64,000 nt of DNA from positions 62,001-126,000 of the forward strand of contig NZ_MIJZ01000014.1 of NCBI RefSeq assembly GCF_001730285.1, read 5' to 3'. The stretch comes from Enterococcus ureasiticus (lineage in GTDB: Bacteria; Bacillota; Bacilli; Lactobacillales; Enterococcaceae). The notes under the pieces were generated by a model, which was given only the letters and a program-made list of their open reading frames with translations, had not been told where the DNA came from and did not search any database. The translations under genes were made by a program, and so were the position numbers. This document shows positions 49,039 to 59,112 of the stretch, one piece after another; within the stretch, counting starts at the first letter, position 1; each line of letters opens with the position of its first letter.

Positions 49039-49104
49039 CCTTAGTGTTCTTCCCTTAGTATAAAGGATGAAAAAACAAAACGATACTAAGGGAATTTACT
49101 AAGG
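49039..49104. promoter_or_regulatory. Four-half-site inverted repeat array upstream of the RpiR gene
   Basis: CCTTAGT occurs at 49039-49045 and 49053-49059, and its complement ACTAAGG at 49085-49091 and 49098-49104. The inner pair extends to a perfect 11-base inverted repeat, TCCCTTAGTAT / ATACTAAGGGA. A -10-like TATACT overlaps the second half-site on the minus strand. The arrangement suits a tetrameric or paired-dimer regulator. Confidence 0.65.
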
Positions 49105-49124
49105 AAAACTACCTTGAAACAGGA

Positions 49125-50471
<1,347 letters not shown>

Positions 50472-50477
50472 TCATTT

Positions 50478-52094
50478 TTATTCATTTATTTGATTTTCAT
50501 TTCCTAATGCTAATAAGTTCTCGAATTGCTCTCTTACTTGAGGGACATCTAAACCAACGATCACTTGAAATGCGCTACCACTTCTAACAACGCCATGAGC
50601 CCCACCTTCTTTAAATGCACTATCAGGTAAAACAATTCCTTCATCTTTCACTGTAATTCTTAAACGAGTCGCACAATTATTGACCTTTTCGATATTATCA
50701 CTACCGCCAAACGCTTCTAAATAAACGGCTGCTTGTTCTGTATATTGATTTGCACCGGCCATAGCAACCTCGCCCAAAGTTCCAGCTTTTTTCGCTTCTT
50801 TATATTCTTTTTTACTATACAATTTAACTTCTTGGTCTTCTTCTTCTCTTCCAGGTGTCGCGAAATTAAATTTCAAAATCAACGCTCGAAAAACGACAAA
50901 ATAGATCAAAGTGAAGGATAAACCAATAATCAATTGCGTGAAAATCATCCCTTTATGATTTGCAAATAGCGGAATCCAGTTTTTTGCCAATAAATCAATA
51001 AAGCCACCACCCATATCTCCTACAACACCGAAGAAATACATTGTCGCAGCCATTGTTGCAGCTAATACAGCATGTAAAACAAATAATGGCGGTGCAACAA
51101 ATAGGAACGTAAATTCCAATGGTTCTGTAATACCAGCTAAAACGGCAGTCAAAGTTACAGGAATCAAAATAGCTAACACTTTTTTCCGCTTATCAGGTTT
51201 TGCGGTAAAGTAAAATGCTGCTGCGATCCCAGGTGAAGCAAAAATTTTCGAGTTTCCATGTAAAGCAAAACCACCTTGTGGGAATAATTGTTTAAGTGGT
51301 GTTGTTGTTTGCGCATATTCATTTAAGTGAGCCATCCAATATTTAGTAATGCCATTTTCAACAACTGCTGGTCCAAAAACAAACGGTGTATAAATGAAAT
51401 GATGCAATCCTGTAGGAATTAAAATTCTTTCCAAAAACGTATACAACCAAACCCCAAAGGTTCCTGCACTCGCTAAGAATGTCTGCATTGAACTGATACC
51501 CATTTGAATTTTCGGCCAAATCAAACAAATCAGAAAAGCAATCGGCAACATAGCGAAAAATCCTAAAATTACTACTAACGATGACCCTTGAAAAATACCT
51601 AAAAAGTCTGGTAACTTAGTATCAAAGTAACGATTATGCAGCCAAACCACGATTGCTGAAATAAAAATAGCACCAATAATCCCTGTATCTAATGTTTTGA
51701 TACCTGCAATCAGTTTCATCCCACTATCGCCACCAACTTCTTGGGAAAAATCAACCCCAAAGAACGGACCGAAATATTCTAGCATGCTACTGATAAAATA
51801 ATTACAGGTCAGATAAATTACAAAAGCTTCCATCGCTGCCCGAGCGTTAGCTTTTTTAGCTAATCCAATCGGTAATCCAATCACAAATAGCAACTCCATT
51901 TGATTAAAAACAGTCCAAGCTCCACTTTCCAAAACAGACCAGACACCATACCAAACGGTACCTTCATTGGCAATATTTCCAACGATCATTGGATTTTTAA
52001 ATATAATCGCAAGCGCTACCATAATTCCCGAAAATGAAAATAATAAGACCGGAGTAAACATTGCTCCTCCAAACCGCTGCACTTTCTCCATCAC
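50478..52094 (-). CDS. PTS alpha-glucoside (maltose-type) transporter subunit IICB
   Basis: This 538-residue protein has an N-terminal IIC membrane domain (about residues 1-425; GIKTLDTGIIGAIFIS, GLHHFIYTPFVFGP, LHGNSKIFASPGIAAAFYF) and a C-terminal IIB domain with the phosphorylated Cys in NNCATRLRIT. It is of the GlvC/MalB type. No IIA domain is present, so a separate IIA, such as glucose IIA, must supply the phosphate. The first codon is GTG, with an ATG directly after it; the ribosome binding site AAGGAAGGTG favours the GTG. Confidence 0.92.
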   Translation of the reverse strand: MMEKVQRFGGAMFTPVLLFSFSGIMVALAIIFKNPMIVGNIANEGTVWYGVWSVLESGAWTVFNQMELLFVIGLPIGLAKKANARAAMEAFVIYLTCNYFISSMLEYFGPFFGVDFSQEVGGDSGMKLIAGIKTLDTGIIGAIFISAIVVWLHNRYFDTKLPDFLGIFQGSSLVVILGFFAMLPIAFLICLIWPKIQMGISSMQTFLASAGTFGVWLYTFLERILIPTGLHHFIYTPFVFGPAVVENGITKYWMAHLNEYAQTTTPLKQLFPQGGFALHGNSKIFASPGIAAAFYFTAKPDKRKKVLAILIPVTLTAVLAGITEPLEFTFLFVAPPLFVLHAVLAATMAATMYFFGVVGDMGGGFIDLLAKNWIPLFANHKGMIFTQLIIGLSFTLIYFVVFRALILKFNFATPGREEEDQEVKLYSKKEYKEAKKAGTLGEVAMAGANQYTEQAAVYLEAFGGSDNIEKVNNCATRLRITVKDEGIVLPDSAFKEGGAHGVVRSGSAFQVIVGLDVPQVREQFENLLALGNENQINE

Positions 52095-52135
52095 TAACGA
52101 AACACCTTCCTTCTTTTTATTTGTTTTACATGTTA

Positions 52136-52164
52136 GTTATAGCATTGCATGAATGCGCTATCAA
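52136..52164 (-). promoter_or_regulatory. Promoter of maltose PTS operon
   Basis: On the minus strand, TTGATA (52159-52164) and TATAAC (52136-52141) are 17 bases apart, about 40 bases upstream of the first codon. Confidence 0.72.
52150..52164. promoter_or_regulatory. Catabolite-responsive element (cre) of maltose PTS operon
   Basis: On the minus strand TTGATAGCGCATTCA matches the cre consensus WTGNAARCGNWWWCA with one mismatch and overlaps the -35 box, the same design as at the two arabinose promoters. Confidence 0.7.
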
Positions 52165-52264
52165 TACTTCTAAGAATTTCTGGGAAGCCAGTTATCTGAT
52201 AGAGAAAAAGTGTCAACGTCTGGGAAATTTATCAGGTAAATTATCAACAAGCTTAAATCAAAAA

Positions 52265-52307
52265 AATTCATCAAAAATCTGATTGAAATCAGAATTTTTG
52301 ATGAATT
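52265..52307 (-). terminator. Terminator after yitT gene
   Basis: A long hairpin has arms beginning AATTCATCAAAAATCTGATT and ending TTTTTGATGAATT; on the minus strand a T-run (TTTTTTT) follows. Confidence 0.85.
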
Positions 52308-52320
52308 CGAAAAGACGCTT

Positions 52321-53274
52321 TTATTTTTGTTTTGACTTATATTTCTTCATCTCTGGGAAACTCCCTGTACTTTTAAAAATACGTTGCTCATCTTCATTTG
52401 CAAATCTTCCTAACACAGAATGCGTAGGAATAATATTCATAAAGGCATTTTCATCAACTTCATAAACGATTTGTTCTAAATCATACAACTCATAACGCGT
52501 GATCACCATCATGATCATACGTCCTTCAACACCAGAATAACCACCCATCGATGGCAACAAAGTCATCCCACGAATCATTTGTTTTGAAATTGCCTGTGTC
52601 ACAACTTCAGGCTGAACCGTTACAATCATAGCTGTGACTTTTTGATGACTTGTATGGATCGTATCGACCACCTGAGTCATACAATAAATCGAAATAATCG
52701 TATATAGCGCACTTTCCCAATCAAAAACAAAACCAGCTAAAGCCACAATGATTCCATTCAGCATGAACATATAATTACCAACTGTTTTACCTGTTGTTTT
52801 CGATAGAACCAATGAAATAACATCCATTCCGCCAGTTGTAAAACCCATTTTAAGCGATAGACCTGCACCAATCCCGATTAGAACTCCGCCAACAATCGCG
52901 TTCATCAATGGATTCGTCGTGATCACTTCGATTGGAATCAAAATTGTTGTCAGTGACACCCATGCTACATTTAAAAAACTGTAAATCGTTGATTCTTTCC
53001 CAAGTTTCATAAATCCTAAAACAAAAATCGGAATATTTAATAACAAAATAAAAAGACCTGTATCGATTGTAATCCCAAGATGTGTATATAATAACGTTGC
53101 AATGATTTGTGCAACTCCATTCATTCCAGCAGAAAAAACCTTAGCTGGTATCAAAAAAAAGTTCAAGCTGATTGCTACTAAAATCCCAGTAACAAAAATA
53201 ACAGCAATCTTCTTCAATGTCTCACTTTGTTTGTACGAAATAACCCACTTACTCATCCAAAACTTCCCCCTCAC
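52321..53274 (-). CDS. YitT family membrane protein
   Basis: This 317-residue protein has five to six N-terminal membrane spans of the YitT/DUF161 type (SLNFFLIPAKVFSAGMNGVAQI, GAGLSLKMGFTTGGMDVISLVL) and a C-terminal DUF2179 domain (EGRMIMMVITRYELYDLEQIVYEVDENAFMNI). Function is not established. It is a single gene with its own terminator. Confidence 0.87.
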   Translation of the reverse strand: MRGKFWMSKWVISYKQSETLKKIAVIFVTGILVAISLNFFLIPAKVFSAGMNGVAQIIATLLYTHLGITIDTGLFILLLNIPIFVLGFMKLGKESTIYSFLNVAWVSLTTILIPIEVITTNPLMNAIVGGVLIGIGAGLSLKMGFTTGGMDVISLVLSKTTGKTVGNYMFMLNGIIVALAGFVFDWESALYTIISIYCMTQVVDTIHTSHQKVTAMIVTVQPEVVTQAISKQMIRGMTLLPSMGGYSGVEGRMIMMVITRYELYDLEQIVYEVDENAFMNIIPTHSVLGRFANEDEQRIFKSTGSFPEMKKYKSKQK

Positions 53275-53382
53275 ATGAATTGCCTCAATACTCTTTCGAG
53301 CTTCAATATTTGCTTCTTTAGATAAAATCCCTCGAATTAGGATAACAGTTTGCTAAAAAAAAGAAAAGAAAAAAAGAGGAAA

Positions 53383-53442
53383 ATGAGGATTATTTTAGTC
53401 TTACTCATTGCCCTTTCTATCGTTCCCCTTCTCTTGAACTGA
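53383..53442 (+). CDS. Possible 19-residue hydrophobic peptide
   Basis: An ATG preceded by AAAGAGGAAA opens a 19-codon frame (MRIILVLLIALSIVPLLLN). The product would be a single hydrophobic stretch, like a small membrane peptide or type I toxin. The Shine-Dalgarno spacing is tight and there is no comparison to support it. Confidence 0.2.
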   Translation: MRIILVLLIALSIVPLLLN

Positions 53443-53527
53443 TCTTTATCCTAAAAATATTTTATACTTGTTTCTTCCCTAATTAATGGTACTATAAAAG
53501 TAAGAAATAATGAGAGGAGCTTATCCA

Positions 53528-54022
53528 ATGGCAGCAAAAGAAGCAAGTTTTGATGTAACATCCGAAATGAATATGGAAGAAGTCAAAAACTCTATCCAAA
53601 TCGCACTGAAAGAAATCAAAAACCGTTTTGACTTCAAAGGATCAATCGCAGATATCAAATTAGAAAATAATAAATTAGTCGTGGTCGCAGAAGATGACTA
53701 TAAAATCGAGCAAGTAAAAGATGTCTTGTTCAGTAAGTTAGTTAAACGTGAGGTCCCTATTAAAAATATCCACTTCTCAACAAGTGAAAAAGCACTTGGC
53801 GGTTCTGCCCGTCAATATGGTGATTTGATTAGCGGAATTGATCGTGATAATGCTAAAAAAATCAACGTTGCTATCAAAAATTCCGGCATTAAAGTTAAAT
53901 CTCAGATTCAAGAAGATCAAATCAGAGTAACTGGGAAAAGCCGTGATGATTTACAGAAAGTGATTACGTTGCTTAGAAATTTAGATTTACCAGTGGAATT
54001 ACAATTTACGAATTTCCGTTAA
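53528..54022 (+). CDS. YajQ family nucleotide-binding protein
   Basis: This 164-residue protein has the YajQ fold (two ferredoxin-like halves): ASFDVTSEMNMEEVKNSI, KNRFDFKGS, GLISGIDRDNAKKIN-like text and QIQEDQIRVTGKSRDDLQKVI. Members bind nucleotides; a cyclic di-GMP role was shown in Xanthomonas, not in Firmicutes. The start at 53528 follows GAGAGGAGCTTATCCA. A likely terminator follows the stop. Confidence 0.92.
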   Translation: MAAKEASFDVTSEMNMEEVKNSIQIALKEIKNRFDFKGSIADIKLENNKLVVVAEDDYKIEQVKDVLFSKLVKREVPIKNIHFSTSEKALGGSARQYGDLISGIDRDNAKKINVAIKNSGIKVKSQIQEDQIRVTGKSRDDLQKVITLLRNLDLPVELQFTNFR

Positions 54023-54025
54023 TAT

Positions 54026-54074
54026 AAAAGCATAACTAGCTGAAACAATTTGTTTCTAAGCCCGTTATGCTTTT
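54026..54074. terminator. Bidirectional terminator between yajQ and asparaginase genes
   Basis: The arms AAAAGCATAAC and GTTATGCTTTT are perfect; the inner region can also pair (GAAACAATTTGTTTC). It is followed by T on the plus strand. Confidence 0.8.
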
Positions 54075-54078
54075 TCAT

Positions 54079-55044
54079 TTATTCACTCAAGAAATCAGAT
54101 AATGCCTGTGGATCTTTCCCACTGTTTAAGCCGACGATCAATCGGATTCGAGCTTTCGGTCCGTTTAAACCTCTAGAAAAAATAATGCCCATTTTCTTTA
54201 AATTAACGCCGCCACCTTCATAATCATAAATATCCTCAGCGATTCCATTTGAACAGCGGGATACTAAAACGATTGGGATATTTCTAGCTAAGAGACGTTC
54301 TAATGATGGTAAAGTCTCTGGTGGAAGATTACCAGCACCTAATGCTTCTATCACAATACCATCTGTCTGATCATTATCCACTAAATCGAACAAACTGCCA
54401 TCCATTCCAGCATAAGCTTTAATCACATAAACTTCACCTGATACATTTTGGATATCACAAACTTCTTGCGGACGCACTTCACTAGCAAAAAAAGTACGTT
54501 CCTTGGCAATCATACCAATCGGACCAAATGTTGGGGTCCGAAATGTTGCAACATTTGTGGTATGAGTTTTCGTCACATAACGAGCTGTATGAATTTCATC
54601 ATTCATCACAACCAACACCCCTTTGCCAACAGATTCATCTGAGCAAGCCGTCCAGACTGCACTAATAAAATTATATAATCCGTCTGTCCCAATTTCATTA
54701 CTAGAACGCATAGCCCCTGTTAGTACAACTGGAATTTTATTTTCTAGTGTAATATCTAGAAAATAAGCTGTTTCTTCTAACGTGTCTGTTCCATGAGTGA
54801 TCACTACTCCATCAACATTTTCAGTATACGCTTTTTGAATACGTTCCTTTAATTCCAACATCCGTTCTAAGGTCATGTGAGGAGAAGGAATATTGAAAAT
54901 CGGTTCTACAATCAAATTTACTTTCCCTGCTAGTAGTTCTTCTTGGTTGAGCAGTGGATTCATGTTGTTTGTCGTGACATTTCCATCTGCCTCTTTTGAC
55001 ATCGAAATCGTACCGCCTGTATGTAATACTAAGATTGTTTTCAT
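54079..55044 (-). CDS. ansA: L-asparaginase
   Basis: This 321-residue enzyme hydrolyses asparagine to aspartate and ammonia. The two catalytic threonines are in LHTGGTISM and ITHGTDTLEETAYFLD; the C-terminal IPIVLVSRCSNGIAEDIY is also typical. No signal peptide is present, so it is a cytoplasmic type I-like form. It follows the helicase gene on the same strand but with an intervening terminator. Confidence 0.92.
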   Translation of the reverse strand: MKTILVLHTGGTISMSKEADGNVTTNNMNPLLNQEELLAGKVNLIVEPIFNIPSPHMTLERMLELKERIQKAYTENVDGVVITHGTDTLEETAYFLDITLENKIPVVLTGAMRSSNEIGTDGLYNFISAVWTACSDESVGKGVLVVMNDEIHTARYVTKTHTTNVATFRTPTFGPIGMIAKERTFFASEVRPQEVCDIQNVSGEVYVIKAYAGMDGSLFDLVDNDQTDGIVIEALGAGNLPPETLPSLERLLARNIPIVLVSRCSNGIAEDIYDYEGGGVNLKKMGIIFSRGLNGPKARIRLIVGLNSGKDPQALSDFLSE

Positions 55045-55098
55045 ATTTTAGTCTCCCAACAATAATTTTATTTAAATAAACTGGTAAATTTTTGCTCA

Positions 55099-55132
55099 AA
55101 AAAGAGCCGATAATCAGACCTTCGGCTTTTTT
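55099..55132 (-). terminator. Terminator after helicase gene
   Basis: A short GC stem, AGCCGA / TCGGCT, flanked by A and T runs, on the minus strand ends in TTTTTT. Confidence 0.65.
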
Positions 55133-55230
55133 ATAGTCATTGTACATCATTAAAAATAAAGAGTAGCTTCTACAAATCAGTTCCTGTTTTAGTATACCAG
55201 TAAGACGCGTTTTTTCCTATTATCATTTGC

Positions 55231-57588
55231 TTAATCCAATTGCCAAAACTGTTGTATAAGCGCCTTTGTCTGTTCATGGGAATAAGAAGTTTGAACCTGA
55301 TTCCAATGAGGCGGAAAAAAACGTTGAACAGCAGCTGTTGAAAATCGCTGATCCAACAGCAAAACGATCCCTCTATCCTCTATATCTCTAATCACTCGAC
55401 CTGCCGCCTGCAAGACTTTATTCATCCCAGGAATTTGATACGCAAATTGAAATCCTTGATTTTTTTGTTGATCATAATAACCTTTGATCAATTCTTGCTC
55501 ATGATTGATTTGCGGTAATCCAACTCCAACAATTGCAGTACCGATCAAGCGACTGCCTTTTAAATCGATCCCTTCTGAAAAAATCCCTCCTAAGACACAA
55601 AAACCAATTAATGTTTCTGTCGGTTCTAAAACAAAATCAGCCAAAAAAGCTTCACGTTCTGCTTCATTCATCATGCTAGCTTGTATTTTTGTTTTGACGT
55701 GGGGATTTTTTTCTCGGAACATTTCATAAATAATATCCATGTACGAATAGGACGGAAAGAAAACAAAATAATTTCCCTGCTTTTGCTGAATCATATTCGT
55801 TAAACTTTCAATGATTTTTTCATAGCTATTAACACGTTCTTTATAGGTCGTTTGAATATATTTTTCGATCACCAATAATTGGTTTTCTTTTGGAAACGGA
55901 CTGGGAATTCGATAACGTAAACTTTCCTCTCCACCACCTAAAATTTCCTGATAATAATCTAACGGCGTTAAACTTGCTGAAAATAAAATACTGGCTTTTC
56001 CTTTGTCTAGTTTTTGCTGTAAAAGATAGTTTGGGTCAATACAAAATTGCTTGACGATGATGTCATAATTTTGACAATTCACATACGTGCAGTAATGGTC
56101 ATCATACCCTTCGCTGATTTTAGTATAATTCAGCAACTCAAAATAAACAGACAAGATTTGATTCAACTCAGCATGATCTTGATTTTCTGGGAGCCACTCT
56201 TTGATTTTTTCAGCTAGCGAATACGCCGCTTTAACAAGAGAATCGATTGGCGCATGTTGATGTAAAAATTCTTTTTCTTCTTCATCACAAACTTGTTTGA
56301 TTCTTTCAAATTCTTTTTCGATTTTGTTAAGCGCTCGGATCAGCTTGGTCTGATTCTTATCCAGTACTTGTTTCAGTGCTGAAAACTTACTTTTAGACAA
56401 TTCTGCCGAATACATTTCTCTAGAGCGATTGACTAAATTATGAACCTCATCTACTAAAAATATATTTTCTTTGACTTCTGTCTGCTCCTCAAAAAAACGT
56501 CTTAAATAAACAACAGGATCAAATAAATAATTATAATCGCAAATCACTAAATCACACCACAAACTAACATCTAAAGAAAGTTCAAACGGGCATAAGGTAT
56601 GTTTACGAGCATAGAGTTCAATGATTTCACGAGTAAATTGATTTTCATTGTTTAACAGATCCCATAATCCTTCATTCAAACGATCATAATAGCCATTAGC
56701 AAAAGGACAAGCTTCCGGCGTGCAGTTTCGTTCCGTTAAGAAACATATTTTATCTTTTGCTGTTAAGGTAACACTTTTTAGCTGCATATCCTTTTGTTTC
56801 ATCGCTTCTACAGCATCTTCTGCTACTTGGCGAGTGATTGTTTTAGCGGTTAAATAGAACGCTCTTTCTGCTTGTTCTTCACCAATTGCTTTTAGTGTTG
56901 GAAATAAAGTCGAAATAGTTTTTCCCGTTCCAGTTGGCGCTTCAACAAATAATTTTTGATCACTTAAAATTGTTTTATAGACAGCCACAGCTAATTCCCT
57001 TTGGCCAGCCCGATAATCGCCATATGGAAAAGGTAATTTTTGTAATGAGCGGTTCCGAATTTTACGCCAATTGGCTTTGAAAATCAGCCATTGTTCATAT
57101 TTTTGAGTCAGATCGTCAAAGAATTCTTTTAACTGTTCTTTGGTAAATTCCTTTTCTTGTCGAGTAATTTCTTCGGTTGTTGTTTGATAATAGGTCAATT
57201 GCAACGTGATTTCATCTAAGTCTTCCTGCTGGCAATAAATATGTCCATAACACATCACTTGATACCAATACATGTCGATTTGTTCTTCTAACAATTCTGA
57301 AAATGCAGGTTCTGATGTTTTGATTTCATCAATCACAGTTCGTTTTGTATCATCAATAAAAATGCCGTCTGCACGACCTTCAATTATGTAGGTTTGCTGG
57401 TTTAATTCTATGTTAATAGCGAGTTTGATTTCTTTTTGATAATTCTCACCGGCTGTTTTCTGAAGTTTTCGATGGATCTTTGCGCCTTCTAACGCGGTAT
57501 GTTCGCTAGTATGTCTAGCGTCGATACTCCCTCTGCGCAAAATAAACTCCACTAATCTGCGGACTGCGATTCTTTGCGTATTCTGCAT
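55231..57588 (-). CDS. Nuclease-helicase fusion: PD-(D/E)XK domain plus DinG/XPD-like helicase
   Basis: This protein of 785 residues joins two domains. The N-terminal 170 residues have RecB/Cas4-like nuclease motifs: ALEGAKIH, Asp74 in EGRADG and DEIK at 87-90. The rest is an XPD/DinG-type superfamily 2 helicase with Walker A EAPTGTGKT (216-224), four cysteines in a likely iron-sulphur cluster (KICFLTERNCTPEACPF, then HTLCPF), a DEVH box and the C-terminal QAAGRVIRD. The start at 57588 follows AGGTGGGAT; a GTG 12 bases upstream is less likely. It is probably a DNA repair enzyme. Confidence 0.88.
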   Translation of the reverse strand: MQNTQRIAVRRLVEFILRRGSIDARHTSEHTALEGAKIHRKLQKTAGENYQKEIKLAINIELNQQTYIIEGRADGIFIDDTKRTVIDEIKTSEPAFSELLEEQIDMYWYQVMCYGHIYCQQEDLDEITLQLTYYQTTTEEITRQEKEFTKEQLKEFFDDLTQKYEQWLIFKANWRKIRNRSLQKLPFPYGDYRAGQRELAVAVYKTILSDQKLFVEAPTGTGKTISTLFPTLKAIGEEQAERAFYLTAKTITRQVAEDAVEAMKQKDMQLKSVTLTAKDKICFLTERNCTPEACPFANGYYDRLNEGLWDLLNNENQFTREIIELYARKHTLCPFELSLDVSLWCDLVICDYNYLFDPVVYLRRFFEEQTEVKENIFLVDEVHNLVNRSREMYSAELSKSKFSALKQVLDKNQTKLIRALNKIEKEFERIKQVCDEEEKEFLHQHAPIDSLVKAAYSLAEKIKEWLPENQDHAELNQILSVYFELLNYTKISEGYDDHYCTYVNCQNYDIIVKQFCIDPNYLLQQKLDKGKASILFSASLTPLDYYQEILGGGEESLRYRIPSPFPKENQLLVIEKYIQTTYKERVNSYEKIIESLTNMIQQKQGNYFVFFPSYSYMDIIYEMFREKNPHVKTKIQASMMNEAEREAFLADFVLEPTETLIGFCVLGGIFSEGIDLKGSRLIGTAIVGVGLPQINHEQELIKGYYDQQKNQGFQFAYQIPGMNKVLQAAGRVIRDIEDRGIVLLLDQRFSTAAVQRFFPPHWNQVQTSYSHEQTKALIQQFWQLD

Positions 57589-57737
57589 ATTCGATCCCAC
57601 CTATTCTGTCCTTATTATAGAACATACATTCGTAAAATAAAAGAGAAGAAAGTAAAACTTTTAAATTTAGAATCAAGGTGGGGCCGACTAGCTAATTGTA
57701 TGCTTTTTCTAAGAGTCCAACCAGCAATGATAGATAC

Positions 57738-58898
57738 TCAAGTCGAGTAATCACTATTTATTTTGACATACTCATAACTTAAATCACAACCGATCACTTC
57801 AAAACTTTCTGTGCCTTGATGTAGATCGACCGTTAAATAAATGTCCTCATTTTGTTCAATGTATTCAGCGATTTTGTTGATGTTTTGTTTTTCTTCATTA
57901 TTAGTTGAAAAAATTGGATACTGTCCATAATAGATTTCTACTTTATTTTGATCAAAAATCAACCCTTCTGTTTTACCAAGAGCCATTGCTATACGCCCCC
58001 AATTAGGATCATGTCCAAATAAAGCAGTCTTTACTAAAGGTGAGTTGATGATCGATTTCCCGGCATTTTTTGCTTGTTCTTTGCTTTCAGCATTTTTGAC
58101 TGTCACAAACATCGTCTTTGTAGCGCCTTCAGCATCTTTTACTACATCTAATGCTAATCCTTTACAGATTTGATTCAACGCTTCTTGCAATTCTGTTTTT
58201 TTGACTTCATGGTGCCCACTGGCTAAAAATGCGACTGTGTCACTAGTACTTGTATCCGTATCGATACTGATTGTATTGAAAGATTGATCGACTGCTATTT
58301 TCAACATAGGATAAATCTCTTGTTTTTCCACTTTTGCATCAGTCAAAATGTAGGACAACATCGTCGCCATATTTGGTTCGATCATTCCTGAACCTTTGAC
58401 GATTCCTAAAATCGTAGCCTCTCCAACTTTCAAGCTACGAACCTTGATTCGGTTATCTGTTGTTAAAATAGCTTGTGCAAAATCTTCATAATTCTCTTTT
58501 AAAACGATCGGCTCTGCATCTAAAAAATTTTCAATGCGCTCAATCGGTAGCTGCGGACCTATTACCCCCGTAGAGGAAGGGAGGATATTTTCCTTTTCGA
58601 TCGTTAGTTTATTCGCTAATTTTTCTAAAATTTTATACTCATTTTCTCTACCAATTTTACCAGTTGCAACATTAGCAATACCGCTCGTCACCACTACAGC
58701 CTGCAATTCAGTATTTTTCACGTGGTCTTTCCCGATAGGAATACATTCTCCGCAAAATGTATTTTTTGTAAAAACTGCCGCAGCATGACAAACTTTATCT
58801 GCTACGATCAGCCCAAAATCTTTTCTTTTTTTCTTTATCCCAACATGCGTCCCGTAAAACTGAAATCCCTTTGGCACTTTTTCATACACTTCCATCAT
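57738..58898 (-). CDS. argJ: Ornithine acetyltransferase / N-acetylglutamate synthase
   Basis: This 386-residue enzyme moves the acetyl group from N-acetylornithine to glutamate in arginine synthesis, and may also use acetyl-CoA. It is made as a precursor that cuts itself before the Thr in the MATML motif: GMIEPNMATM at 171-180, so Thr179 would become the nucleophile. SSTGVIGPQL and FGHDPNWGRI are conserved. No other arg gene is nearby. Confidence 0.92.
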   Translation of the reverse strand: MMEVYEKVPKGFQFYGTHVGIKKKRKDFGLIVADKVCHAAAVFTKNTFCGECIPIGKDHVKNTELQAVVVTSGIANVATGKIGRENEYKILEKLANKLTIEKENILPSSTGVIGPQLPIERIENFLDAEPIVLKENYEDFAQAILTTDNRIKVRSLKVGEATILGIVKGSGMIEPNMATMLSYILTDAKVEKQEIYPMLKIAVDQSFNTISIDTDTSTSDTVAFLASGHHEVKKTELQEALNQICKGLALDVVKDAEGATKTMFVTVKNAESKEQAKNAGKSIINSPLVKTALFGHDPNWGRIAMALGKTEGLIFDQNKVEIYYGQYPIFSTNNEEKQNINKIAEYIEQNEDIYLTVDLHQGTESFEVIGCDLSYEYVKINSDYST

Positions 58899-59065
58899 TT
58901 ACACCATCCCATACATTGATAATCATCTGTATTTCTCTGATTTTATAAAAGTATAAATCAAAGCACCAGGTTAGTCAATGCATTTTATATCACATTTTTA
59001 CTAAATAAAGAATTTTAATTCATTATAATTTTCATTTTGTGTATAAATATCTATATAAACAAAAA

Positions 59066-59095
59066 AACAGTATCTAGATTTCTCTAGATACTGTT
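59066..59095 (-). terminator. Terminator after Bax inhibitor-like gene
   Basis: A perfect 13-base stem, AACAGTATCTAGA / TCTAGATACTGTT, with a 4-base loop; on the minus strand TTTTTTTG follows. Confidence 0.88.
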
Positions 59096-59112
59096 GATTT
59101 AGTTTCATTGGA

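Noticed and set aside
54821..55150. Leftward open frame of 109 codons over the asparaginase start
   Set aside because: It crosses a terminator and overlaps the catalytic N-terminus of asparaginase in another frame.
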